The position numbers were made by a program, and so were the translations under genes. Of a DNA stretch of 20,162 nucleotides, positions 1 through 6,947 are shown in pieces. The notes beneath the pieces are model-generated. The model was not told where the DNA came from and did not search any database. It saw only the letters and a program-made list of their open reading frames with translations. How positions within the stretch are numbered: the stretch's first letter is position 1; each line of letters opens with the position of its first letter. The DNA is from Ilumatobacter sp. (GTDB taxonomy: Bacteria > Actinomycetota > Acidimicrobiia > Acidimicrobiales > Ilumatobacteraceae): contig JAJCXU010000366.1 of NCBI GenBank assembly GCA_029263275.1, positions 1 through 20,162 of the forward strand, written 5' to 3'.

Positions 1-2
1 GC

Positions 3-758
3 GCTCGGCGGCGACGGCGGCTGCTGCGCTTCGGTCTGCCGGCCGCGGGCCTGCTGATCGGCGGAGGGGTCGTGGCGGCGCTGCTGCTCGCCGAGGACGA
101 TGTGGATGGGCCGGTTGCGGCCGTAGCCACGACGCTTGCCCCGAACGCGGTGGAAGCGTCGACGGCTGGCGCGACAACTCCGGTCGCGGAGACCGCTTCG
201 GTCGACGAGGTGTGGCTGCTCGACCGCGGCAACGGGAGCTACGACTGGGGAGCGATCGTGTCATCGGCGTCAGACGTTGCTCGACGCGACCTCGACGTGA
301 CCGTGACGTTGTTCGACGTCGATGGCGTCGAGCTCTTCGTCGACGATGTTGTGATCGCAGAGCTCGCGCCCGACGGGCAGTCGGTTATCGGGGGAGAGGT
401 CGAGGTCGAGGGCCCGGCACCCAGCCGCATCGTGGTGACCGCCACTTTGGGACGTCTTGCGCCGGACTCGATCGTGACGATGGTCGCCGTGGTCGACCCG
501 CTTCGCGTGAGCTCCGGTCAGATCGACCGCGACGACCGGCTGCTCGGCAGTCTCGAGGTGATTGACGGAGACCCGCAGGCGGTTCGTGTGGCGGTGATCT
601 GGCGCGATGATGCGCAGAGCGTGATCGCTTCGGTCTTCGCCGTGATCGAGATCGACGATGCTGGCCAGCCCACCGATTTCTCGCTGGCGTTGCCACGGGA
701 GGTCGTTCCCCAGGGTGAACCCGACGAGATCATCGCGAATGCCGCGGTACTGACGTGA
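3..758 (+). CDS. membrane-anchored protein with FxLYD-like extracellular domain (5' partial)
   Basis: The reading frame is open back to the left edge of the window, so the gene starts outside it. The visible N-terminus is an Arg-rich stretch (about positions 6-29) followed by a hydrophobic Gly/Ala/Leu segment (about 30-95). That is a positive-inside membrane anchor. An Ala/Thr-rich linker follows, then a beta-rich domain whose pattern (aromatic, V-x-V-T-L-F-D-x-D-G, then a pro-polar turn and an alternating hydrophobic strand) resembles FxLYD domains, which are found in actinobacterial cell-surface proteins. An internal GTG at 72 would be a poor start because it cuts through the membrane segment. 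The TGA is at 756-758 and tRNA-His follows about 107 bp later. The function is unknown; the FxLYD assignment is pattern recognition only. Confidence 0.6.
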   Translation, partial: ARRRRRLLRFGLPAAGLLIGGGVVAALLLAEDDVDGPVAAVATTLAPNAVEASTAGATTPVAETASVDEVWLLDRGNGSYDWGAIVSSASDVARRDLDVTVTLFDVDGVELFVDDVVIAELAPDGQSVIGGEVEVEGPAPSRIVVTATLGRLAPDSIVTMVAVVDPLRVSSGQIDRDDRLLGSLEVIDGDPQAVRVAVIWRDDAQSVIASVFAVIEIDDAGQPTDFSLALPREVVPQGEPDEIIANAAVLT

Positions 759-822
759 GCCGACCCAGCCCGTGCGGGCACGTGCGTCCGCCTCGACGCG
801 CGAAGTTCGGCACAATTCGAGG

Positions 823-851
823 GTGTCGAACGGCGTCAGACCTGGCACACT
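823..851 (+). promoter_or_regulatory. candidate promoter of tRNA-His
   Basis: GTGTCG (823-828) lies 17 nt before CACACT (846-851), and the mature tRNA starts 13 nt further on. The same GTGTCG-N17 arrangement precedes tRNA-Lys, which is the main reason for calling it. The -10 is a weak match. Confidence 0.3.
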
Positions 852-864
852 GTGCGACCTACAT

Positions 865-941
865 GGTGGTCATAGCTCAATAGGTAGAGCACCAGGTTGT
901 GATCCTGGCGGTTGGGGGTTCAAGTCCCCTTGGCCACCCCA
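865..941 (+). tRNA. tRNA-His (anticodon GTG)
   Basis: A full cloverleaf can be drawn. The acceptor arm is GTGGTCA (866-872) with TGGCCAC (931-937). The anticodon arm is CCAGG/CCTGG around loop TTGTGAT, with anticodon GTG at 899-901. The T-arm loop is TTCAAGT. The extra G at 865 faces C938, which is the G-1:C73 pair diagnostic of tRNA-His. CCA is encoded at 939-941. It decodes CAC/CAU. Confidence 0.97.
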
Positions 942-959
942 AACGCTGGCTCTGAGCGG

Positions 960-988
960 GTGTCGGGCGAACTTTCGCTTGGTACCCT
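960..988 (+). promoter_or_regulatory. candidate promoter of tRNA-Lys
   Basis: GTGTCG (960-965), a 17-nt spacer and TACCCT (983-988) sit 12 nt before the tRNA-Lys gene. TACCCT fits the TANNNT -10 pattern of other promoters in the window. The -35 copies the one before tRNA-His, suggesting that each tRNA has its own promoter rather than a shared precursor. Confidence 0.4.
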
Positions 989-1000
989 CTCAGGCCGCTT

Positions 1001-1072
1001 GCTTCTCTAGCTCAATGGCAGAGCAGTTGACTCTTAATCAATTGGTTCTGGGTTCGAATCCCAGGGGAAGCA
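1001..1072 (+). tRNA. tRNA-Lys (anticodon CTT)
   Basis: The acceptor is GCTTCTC (1001-1007) with GGGAAGC (1065-1071), discriminator A1072. The D-arm is GCTC/GAGC. The anticodon arm is GTTGA/TCAAT around loop CTCTTAA, with anticodon CTT at 1033-1035. The T-arm is CTGGG/CCCAG around TTCGAAT. The following bases are CCCA, so a correct CCA is not encoded in register, unlike in the neighbouring tRNA-His. Confidence 0.97.
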
Positions 1073-1076
1073 CCCA

Positions 1077-1378
1077 CCGAGTCCAGCTTTCCGGCTGGCT
1101 GCGTTCCGTGAGCGCCGTCGTTGACACAAGTCATCCTCGGCGCCACGCGCCTTGCCAGCCGAAAACCGTGATCCTCGCTGAATCCCAAGAGGATTGAAGG
1201 ATTGGCAGTTGCTTGGCAATCGCCCCGCAAGCCCACCTCGCTGCTGGCGGTGCTGACATCCATCTTCGATTTTTCTGAGCGGTGGGCAGGTTCGTCGAGG
1301 TCAAGGAAGCCGACGACGAAGTTGCCCTCCGGCAACGAGGAGTTCGGGTGACGCAGAGATCGGCGAACGTGGCGCCGC
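1077..1378. other. gene-free stretch with nested inverted repeats after tRNA-Lys
   Basis: No credible gene was found in these 302 bp. Three inverted repeats are concentric: CGGCTGGC (1092-1099) with GCCAGCCG (1154-1161), GCGCCG (1112-1117) with CGGCGC (1138-1143), and TGAC (1122-1125) with GTCA (1130-1133) around an ACAA loop. ATCCTC (1171-1176) can pair with GAGGAT (1189-1194). A five-T run is at 1270-1274 but is not directly preceded by a good hairpin. The nested stems may end tRNA-Lys transcription or be part of a small RNA. The rest of the stretch shows nothing recognisable. Confidence 0.45.
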
Positions 1379-2188
1379 TCAGCGGGACCAGGAGTGTTGT
1401 TCGCGGTACCGTCCGACGCTGAGCGGGGTGGAGCGCTGGCGACGTTGGCGCAGCCCGGACGTCCCGAGCAGGACCGAACCGGCGATCGCCGCCGACATCA
1501 GGGCGAGCAGCAGCGTGGTGTTCCGCGACCGGTTGGCAAGCCGAGGGAAGACGCCCATCCAGGTGTTGTCGGAGAACGACGTGAGCGGCCCGACCGGGAT
1601 GAGATATCCGAAGAGGACGATCAGCACGGACAACGTGCCCATTCCGACGGCGATGGCGAACGTGAGCTCGCCGCGCTCAGGGCGCGTGACGACGCCGACG
1701 ATCAACAGCAGCAGTCCGCCGGCTGCCGACACGACCATCAGCCACCAGGTGAGCGAGTTGACCGATGAGACGCCACCGACTTCGGGAACTGGCAACGTGA
1801 TGTCCGAGGCGAGCGCCGCACGTTCGTCGCGCACGATCGTGTATTGCTCGAGCGCGCTAATGATGACGGGTTCGTTGTTGTCGCCGATGAGTCGGGCGTG
1901 TGCGTCTCCAACGAAGTCGCCCATCAGTGCGGCACCATCGTTGAGCCGGGAGATCTGTTCGATGAACTCTCGGAGCTGTGCCGTGGAGGTGCCGATTGCG
2001 CCCGCGTCGGCGGACGCGATGAGGGTCGCGACCTCACCGCGGATGTCAGCGTCGCCGAGGATGGAGTAGGTGGATCCGGCGTCGTTCGAGGGCGAAAAGG
2101 CGACCTGCTGCATCCACCATGTGCTGATCGACACGGCGAACAGCACGCACGAGATGAGCAGGATGAGCCCTGCAAGTGAACGACGCAT
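1379..2188 (-). CDS. four-helix integral membrane protein of unknown function
   Basis: The 269-residue product has hydrophobic helices at about residues 5-24, 147-168, 176-198 and 224-243. A soluble loop of about 120 residues lies between helices 1 and 2, and the tail is Arg-rich (RQRRQR near 248-252). By the positive-inside rule (MRRS start, basic C-terminus) both ends are cytoplasmic and the large loop is outside. I see no catalytic motif and do not recognise the family. The ATG at 2188 has no Shine-Dalgarno sequence. CAGACT (2195-2200, minus strand) lies 6 nt before it, in the spacing of the leaderless starts elsewhere in the window, although the hexamer is a weak -10. It diverges from the DUF983 gene. 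Confidence 0.7.
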   Translation of the reverse strand: MRRSLAGLILLISCVLFAVSISTWWMQQVAFSPSNDAGSTYSILGDADIRGEVATLIASADAGAIGTSTAQLREFIEQISRLNDGAALMGDFVGDAHARLIGDNNEPVIISALEQYTIVRDERAALASDITLPVPEVGGVSSVNSLTWWLMVVSAAGGLLLLIVGVVTRPERGELTFAIAVGMGTLSVLIVLFGYLIPVGPLTSFSDNTWMGVFPRLANRSRNTTLLLALMSAAIAGSVLLGTSGLRQRRQRSTPLSVGRYREQHSWSR

Positions 2189-2281
2189 TGGGAGAGTCTG
2201 ACAAATTTCGCGCCCAATTCACGACTGTCGGTGCCAAGTCGTTGTGTCGGAGGGCTCCGATGCTGCGATCGAGGGTGCTCG

Positions 2282-2287
2282 TATCCT
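2282..2287 (+). promoter_or_regulatory. -10 element of a leaderless promoter (DUF983 gene)
   Basis: TATCCT is followed by 7 nt and then the GTG at 2295. No ribosome binding site precedes that GTG. This spacing recurs throughout the window and decides the start codon. No clear -35 is present. Confidence 0.55.
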
Positions 2288-2294
2288 GGGTCTG

Positions 2295-2714
2295 GTGACC
2301 TCACCTGGCTTCGTTCGCATGATGGCCCGTGGCGTCATTCGTCGTTGCCCGTGGTGCGGCGGACGTGGTGCATTCTTCACCGGATGGTTCGCGAAGCAGC
2401 CACATTGTCGGACGTGTGGTCTGCAGTGGCGGCGCGGCGATGTCGGCTTTGAACTCGGTGCGGCTGCCATCGCGGCGGTCATCACGCTCGGGCCGTTGCT
2501 CGTTGCACTTGGCATCACGTTGGCGGTCACCTGGCCCGATACGCCGGTGGGGCCGCTGCTTGCGGTGTTCCTGCCGCTGGCGCTGCTGGTGCCGATCCTC
2601 ACCTATCCGCTGTCGTACACGATGTGGCAGGCGATCGATCTGACGTGGCGCGAGGTGTCTCCTGACGATTTCTCCGCTGAGCACATTGCGGCTCGCGCGC
2701 TCGACGCCGACTGA
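2295..2714 (+). CDS. DUF983 family zinc-ribbon membrane protein
   Basis: From the GTG at 2295 the product has 139 residues. A zinc-ribbon with CPWC (residues 18-21) and CRTC (38-41), followed by GLQW, is the hallmark of DUF983. Two hydrophobic helices follow, at about 53-75 and 84-105. The biochemical role of the family is not established. The frame is open upstream to another GTG at 2244, but the 2295 start is preferred. It puts the zinc ribbon close to the N-terminus, as is usual, and it sits 7 nt after TATCCT. The gene diverges from the four-helix membrane protein. The next gene downstream is recA, which has its own promoter. Confidence 0.8.
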   Translation: MTSPGFVRMMARGVIRRCPWCGGRGAFFTGWFAKQPHCRTCGLQWRRGDVGFELGAAAIAAVITLGPLLVALGITLAVTWPDTPVGPLLAVFLPLALLVPILTYPLSYTMWQAIDLTWREVSPDDFSAEHIAARALDAD

Positions 2715-2785
2715 CGTCGTCCGGGTCAACCGAGTGCGGATCGCGCACGAATCGCCCGTGTTCTGGATGTTCGAACGATTGATGC

Positions 2786-2815
2786 TTGCCCGAACAGTCG
2801 TTCGTTGACTACACT
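2786..2815 (+). promoter_or_regulatory. recA promoter
   Basis: TTGCCC (2786-2791) and TACACT (2810-2815) are spaced by 18 nt. The LexA box at 2791-2804 fills most of the spacer, so bound LexA would block RNA polymerase. The start point would be near 2822, giving a leader of about 144 nt. Confidence 0.6.
2791..2804. promoter_or_regulatory. SOS (LexA) box of recA
   Basis: CGAAC-AGTC-GTTCG is a perfect match to the Gram-positive/actinobacterial LexA operator CGAAC-N4-GTTCG. TTCGAACG motifs at 2770-2777 and 2823-2830 flank it almost symmetrically and supply further half-sites. Confidence 0.88.
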
Positions 2816-2828
2816 GCTGTCATTCGAA

Positions 2829-2933
2829 CGAAGCGCTGAGCACTCCCCGCCAACGGGGCTTCGATCAACTCTGTGACACCCAATCTTTACGGTGGTCACC
2901 AACACCCACAACAACCGCTTCGGGCCTCGGCCC
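2829..2933 (+). other. structured recA leader
   Basis: Two hairpins are visible in the predicted untranslated leader. CGAAG (2829-2833) pairs with CTTCG (2859-2863), enclosing CCCCG/CGGGG (2845-2849, 2854-2858) around a CCAA loop. GGGC-CTCG-GCCC spans 2922-2933. Their role is unknown. The leader is unusually long beside the leaderless genes around it. Confidence 0.4.
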
Positions 2934-2965
2934 CACACGCAGAGCACACGACAGGAACAGAGGAC

Positions 2966-4054
<1,089 letters not shown>

Positions 4055-4071
4055 GTCGTCAGTCCTGATCG

Positions 4072-4130
4072 ATCGGGCGGTCGGTGTCGTTGAGAGTCGG
4101 GCCTGACTCCAGCGTCGCCGACCGCCCGAT
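4072..4130 (+). terminator. recA terminator
   Basis: ATCGGGCGGTCGG (4072-4084) and CCGACCGCCCGAT (4118-4130) form a perfect 13-bp stem. The 33-nt loop contains a second hairpin, GAGTC/GACTC (4094-4098, 4105-4109). TGCATTTT follows, which is a weak U-tract. Confidence 0.8.
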
Positions 4131-4170
4131 TGCATTTTCGCCCGTCTCGCTCTTCTGCCACCCGTATTCG

Positions 4171-4209
4171 TGTGAGCACATCCTCCGTCCGACGGACTAT
4201 GTGCTCACA
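4171..4209. promoter_or_regulatory. 39-bp palindrome before the VOC gene
   Basis: TGTGAGCACAT (4171-4181) mirrors ATGTGCTCACA (4199-4209). Inside it TCCGTC (4184-4189) mirrors GACGGA (4191-4196). All pairs share the centre at 4190, with only two mismatched positions per side. It lies 38 bp before the ATG of the VOC gene and after the recA terminator. It could be a repressor operator, or a hairpin in the leader or terminator region. Perfect symmetry on both sides of one base favours a protein site. Confidence 0.6.
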
Positions 4210-4247
4210 TGAAGACGTGCCACTCACCATTTTGAGAGGACCTCCCG

Positions 4248-4703
4248 ATGACCGTTCCACAGCGCGTTTCCATCGTCACACTCGGTGTGGCCGATCTGGC
4301 CGCCTCGACGGCGTTCTACGAATCGCTGGGCTGGAAGAAGTCCACATCATCGCAAGACACCATCACCTTCTTCCAGATGCAGGGTTCGGTGTTTGGGCTC
4401 TACGAGCATCACGCGCTCGCCGACGATGCCAAGGTGTCACCGGAGCCCTTCGTCGGCGGAGTGCGCGGGTTTCGTGGCGTCACCTTCGCACTCAACGTCG
4501 ACAGTGTTGACGCGGTCGACGCGATGTATGCCGAGTGGGTCGCTGCCGGGGCAACCCCGATGGTCGAGCCTCACACGGCATTCTGGGGTGGGCATTCGTC
4601 TTACGTTGCTGACCCGGACGGCCATCTCTGGGAGCTCGCCTTCAACCCGTATGCAGAATTCGACGACGCGGGCAACCTCGTCTTGGCTCCAGCTGAGGAC
4701 TGA
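4248..4703 (+). CDS. VOC superfamily (glyoxalase/dioxygenase fold) protein
   Basis: The 151-residue product opens with the vicinal-oxygen-chelate signature VTLGVADLAASTAFYESLGW and ends with VADPDGHLWELAFNP, giving the two beta-alpha-beta-beta-beta halves of one VOC domain. In metal-binding members a His or Glu/Gln occupies the first strand; here the position carries Thr (VTLGV). The Glu of the last strand (WELAFNP) is kept. Metal use is therefore uncertain and the substrate unknown. The start is supported by GAGAGGA (4234-4240) 7 nt before the ATG. A 39-bp palindrome lies upstream. The gene converges on the amidohydrolase gene. It separates recA from miaB, where related genomes usually have recX. 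Confidence 0.85.
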   Translation: MTVPQRVSIVTLGVADLAASTAFYESLGWKKSTSSQDTITFFQMQGSVFGLYEHHALADDAKVSPEPFVGGVRGFRGVTFALNVDSVDAVDAMYAEWVAAGATPMVEPHTAFWGGHSSYVADPDGHLWELAFNPYAEFDDAGNLVLAPAED

Positions 4704-4713
4704 GCACTCGGCA

Positions 4714-4759
4714 CCTGACACGTTCGACCTCGACGAGTCGTTGACGGCTGAGTGTCAGG
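4714..4759. terminator. hairpin between convergent VOC and amidohydrolase genes
   Basis: CCTGACAC (4714-4721) pairs with GTGTCAGG (4752-4759). The second arm overlaps the amidohydrolase stop codon. There is no U-tract on either strand. Its position between convergent genes suggests a bidirectional terminator. Confidence 0.45.
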
Positions 4760-5780
4760 GCTCGATGGAATAGACCCGAGCGGCGGTCCCGGCGAACATG
4801 GTGTTCTGCTCGCCGTCGCTGAACGCTGCAGCGATCTTCTTCAGGCCGTTGTACAGCACGGCGTACGACAGCGAGAATCGGTCGACGGGGAAGTTGCTCT
4901 CGAACATGCACCGCTCGGGGCCGAATGCATTGATCGTGTGGAGGTAGTACCGGGCCTGCTCTTCGACGAACTCGTCTGAGGTCGGAGGCGCCGGAGCGGT
5001 GTGCCACCCGAACCCGTTGTCCGGCATCGCGAGTCCGCCGATCTTGGCCACGACGTTCGGGCACTCGGCAATCGCTGAGATGTCGTCGCACCATGACGCG
5101 AAGATCTGGTCGCGCTGCGATTCGTACTGGCCGACGCCGCACGGTGTACCGAAGTGGTCGAGCACCATCGTCGTGCCCGGAACTGCTCGAGCGAGTTCGA
5201 GGAACTCCTGGTTCTGGTGGTGGTAGTGCCACGAGTCGTAGGTCAGCCCACGTTCGCCCAGTCGGTTGACGCCAGCCCGGAAGGCCTCATCCGCGTACTT
5301 CCCAGCGGGGTTCATGCCGGCGATCATCATCACGTCGGGCTCCGTGGCGCGAGCAAGAGCGTCTCGAATCCCGCGGAAACGCCCGCCAGCGGCCTCGATG
5401 TGCGCGTCGAGCACGGCGTCGAGGTGGACCGTGTCGGCGAGATCCGCATGCCCGACGATGCCGGCAATCGGTGGACTGTCCGGTGCGCTTGCCGCGAGCC
5501 AGTCGGCGCTGGTTGCCACGAACTCGGTTTCGCCGACGCATCGCAGGTGCTCGGGCCCATCAGTGCGGTACGCGGCACTGCATTCCATGAAGATCGTCGC
5601 CACGACGTTGTGCCCGCTGCCGGTGTCGGCTGCCAAGTTGGTCGGTCCGTAGGCGATCGGACCTTCGACCGGCCACAGGTGATGGTGGGGATCGATGATC
5701 GGTCGGGCGGGATCGATGATCGGTTCAACGACCTGGTCGAGCCACGTTTGGTCGCCGGCAGGAATCGCCTCGCTTGTCAT
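4755..5780 (-). CDS. amidohydrolase-2 family metal-dependent hydrolase
   Basis: The 341-residue product is a TIM-barrel hydrolase of the amidohydrolase-2 type (COG3618-like, the group that includes 2-pyrone-4,6-dicarboxylate lactonase). The metal motif is DPHHHLW (D30, H32, H34). Further typical blocks are GIVGHADL, RFRGIRDAL, MVLDHFGTP, VVAKIGGLAM and the late FESNFPVD, whose Asp is the expected catalytic/metal residue. Length is normal. Likely reaction: hydrolysis of a lactone or amide of a small carboxylate; the substrate cannot be read from the sequence. The ATG at 5780 has no Shine-Dalgarno and directly abuts a 20-bp inverted repeat that includes a TAGAAC hexamer. The DUF2269-like gene lies 51 bp upstream on the same strand. 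Confidence 0.88.
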   Translation of the reverse strand: MTSEAIPAGDQTWLDQVVEPIIDPARPIIDPHHHLWPVEGPIAYGPTNLAADTGSGHNVVATIFMECSAAYRTDGPEHLRCVGETEFVATSADWLAASAPDSPPIAGIVGHADLADTVHLDAVLDAHIEAAGGRFRGIRDALARATEPDVMMIAGMNPAGKYADEAFRAGVNRLGERGLTYDSWHYHHQNQEFLELARAVPGTTMVLDHFGTPCGVGQYESQRDQIFASWCDDISAIAECPNVVAKIGGLAMPDNGFGWHTAPAPPTSDEFVEEQARYYLHTINAFGPERCMFESNFPVDRFSLSYAVLYNGLKKIAAAFSDGEQNTMFAGTAARVYSIEP

Positions 5781-5800
5781 CCACCGGTTCTAGCCGGTGG
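5781..5800. promoter_or_regulatory. inverted repeat abutting the amidohydrolase start codon
   Basis: CCACCGG (5781-5787) and CCGGTGG (5794-5800) are perfect 7-bp arms around TTCTAG. Read on the minus strand, TAGAAC (5787-5792) lies 6 nt before the ATG, the spacing of the window's leaderless -10 elements, though its last base is C rather than T. It could be an operator over the promoter, a hairpin masking the start codon, or a terminator for the gene upstream. Confidence 0.5.
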
Positions 5801-5831
5801 ATCGAGGCGGCCCGTGACCGGACCAACCTGG

Positions 5832-6275
5832 TCAGGGCTTGATGACGTAGGAGCCGTCGACGAACGGCTTGAAGACCATCAGAATCAGGCTGATCGTGAA
5901 GATCAGGTGCGTGATGCCGATCCCGGCTGAAAGCTTCTTGGTCGCTTCATCAGAGGTATCGGCGATGGACGGCTTGATCATGAACCAGCTCACCGCAACG
6001 GCGGCGACCCAGAGCAGGATGGTGATCGTGACCCACCACATCTCGGCAAGGTCGAACTTGTTGACGCCTGCGATGCCCATGCCGACCACCCAGAGCAAGA
6101 TGAGCGCCGGGAATGACATCTTCATGTGGAGCGCTGCGATGGCGCTCGTTTCGCCGGCTCGCTTCATCGGCGCGTACAGGAACAGCGGTCCGAATGCAGC
6201 GACGACGCTGATGATGTGCACCAGGTACAGCGCCTTGACGAGGTTCTGGCTGTCGTTGAGGAAGATCGCAATCAC
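5832..6275 (-). CDS. DUF2269-like four-helix membrane protein
   Basis: The 147-residue product has hydrophobic helices at about residues 14-35, 53-72, 79-101 and 120-140, and little else. The LVKALYLVHIISVVAAFGPLF opening (His in the first helix, Gly-rich end) resembles the DUF2269/CopD-like group of small integral membrane proteins; the assignment is tentative and no function is known. The GTG start at 6275 is chosen because TATCGT (minus strand, 6283-6288) lies 7 nt before it and no ribosome binding site is present. It may be co-transcribed with the amidohydrolase gene 51 bp downstream, unless the palindrome between them stops transcription. It diverges from the lipoprotein gene. Confidence 0.75.
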   Translation of the reverse strand: MIAIFLNDSQNLVKALYLVHIISVVAAFGPLFLYAPMKRAGETSAIAALHMKMSFPALILLWVVGMGIAGVNKFDLAEMWWVTITILLWVAAVAVSWFMIKPSIADTSDEATKKLSAGIGITHLIFTISLILMVFKPFVDGSYVIKP

Positions 6276-6282
6276 GGCCTGG

Positions 6283-6288
6283 ACGATA
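6283..6288 (-). promoter_or_regulatory. -10 element of a leaderless promoter (DUF2269-like gene)
   Basis: TATCGT on the minus strand is followed by 7 nt and then the GTG at 6275. Confidence 0.55.
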
Positions 6289-6320
6289 CCGGCGATGCAA
6301 GACGGCGAGGCCGGACCGGC

Positions 6321-6357
6321 GGGCGCTGCACTGTCGGGCGCTGCACTGTCGGGCGCT
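6321..6357. repeat. 15-bp tandem repeat, 2.5 copies
   Basis: GGGCGCTGCACTGTC occurs at 6321-6335 and 6336-6350, followed by GGGCGCT (6351-6357). The copies are identical and lie between the two divergent promoters, just upstream of the lipoprotein -10. Confidence 0.95.
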
Positions 6358-6370
6358 TGACTGCTGCCGA

Positions 6371-6376
6371 TACTTT
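6371..6376 (+). promoter_or_regulatory. -10 element of a leaderless promoter (lipoprotein gene)
   Basis: TACTTT is followed by 6 nt and then the ATG at 6383, with no ribosome binding site. Confidence 0.55.
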
Positions 6377-6382
6377 GGCGCC

Positions 6383-6799
6383 ATGAACCAACGGTTTCGC
6401 TGGACTGCAGTCAGTGCTGCGCTCCTGCTCGTCAGCCTGACCGGCTGTGGAGGTGACGACACGATGACCGCCGAACAGTATCGATCGGAATTCGAGACGT
6501 TGTGCTTGCAGGCCGAAGCCGACATCGTCGACATCAGCGACCGAGCTCGAGATGCCGACCTGGGGAGTGATGAGCTGCTCGAACTCAATCGCGAAACGGT
6601 GGCCGCGACCGCGAAGTTCACGGACGGAATCGCAGGGCTCCGGCCTCCAAGCGAGTTGGACAGCGATCATCAAGCGCTGCTGGGCTACATCGATGACGTC
6701 CGCACCGCGAGCGAGACGGATGACTTCGACGCAAGCGAAGCCGCGTCGATCGCCGCTGAGACGCTCATTGCCCAGATGGGCATCGACGGCTGCAGCTGA
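6383..6799 (+). CDS. small secreted lipoprotein of unknown function
   Basis: The 138-residue product has a Sec lipoprotein signal peptide: MNQRFR, a hydrophobic core, and the lipobox LTGC with the lipidated Cys at residue 22, followed by GGDD, which should leave it outside the cell on the membrane. The mature part is acidic and helical, with no Cys pair except a penultimate Cys. I recognise no family, although short helical lipoproteins of this kind are common in actinobacteria. The start is fixed by the signal peptide and by TACTTT 6 nt upstream. It diverges from the DUF2269-like gene, and an inverted repeat follows its stop codon. Confidence 0.85.
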   Translation: MNQRFRWTAVSAALLLVSLTGCGGDDTMTAEQYRSEFETLCLQAEADIVDISDRARDADLGSDELLELNRETVAATAKFTDGIAGLRPPSELDSDHQALLGYIDDVRTASETDDFDASEAASIAAETLIAQMGIDGCS

Positions 6800-6826
6800 C
6801 CGTCAGAGCCTGTGCCCGGCGGTCGA

Positions 6827-6873
6827 AACTCTGCCTGGGAAACACCGCAATGCTGTGCCATGCGGGCAGAGTT
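6827..6873 (+). terminator. hairpin after the lipoprotein gene
   Basis: AACTCTGCC (6827-6835) pairs perfectly with GGCAGAGTT (6865-6873), and CCGCA/TGCGG (6845-6849, 6861-6865) can pair inside as an alternative. No U-tract follows. Confidence 0.5.
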
Positions 6874-6885
6874 CTCCCGGCGGGA

Positions 6886-6923
6886 TGGGTGGACGGCGCC
6901 GGGCTGGGTGGACGGCGCCGGGC
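6886..6923. repeat. 19-bp perfect tandem duplication before miaB
   Basis: The 19-mer starting TGGGTGGACGG and ending CGCCGGGC occurs at 6886-6904 and again at 6905-6923, without a mismatch. The second copy ends 11 bp before the miaB -10, so it occupies the usual -35 region. Confidence 0.97.
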
Positions 6924-6934
6924 GGGGTCGTCGG

Positions 6935-6940
6935 TAGCCT
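6935..6940 (+). promoter_or_regulatory. -10 element of a leaderless promoter (miaB)
   Basis: TAGCCT is followed by 7 nt and the ATG at 6948. No Shine-Dalgarno is present. It fixes the miaB start, because the frame is open much further upstream. Confidence 0.6.
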
Positions 6941-6947
6941 GTCGCTC

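Noticed and set aside
1122..1127. TTGACA as a -35 element after tRNA-Lys
   Set aside because: No matching -10 at 16-19 nt, and the sequence is part of the nested stem.
772..1335. Open frames over the two tRNA genes on both strands, including a minus-strand frame containing GIRTQN
   Set aside because: They are translations of tRNA sequence. The GIRTQN/DSNPE motifs come from the T-arm and are a known source of false hypothetical proteins.
2873..2965. 31-residue N-terminal extension of RecA
   Set aside because: Low-complexity His/Pro/Thr sequence with no family match. The ATG at 2966 has ribosome binding sites and gives the standard N-terminus.
6552..6947. Upstream extension of the miaB frame through the lipoprotein gene
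   Set aside because: The peptide is not MiaB-like and overlaps a gene with a convincing signal peptide. A -10 fixes the start at 6948.
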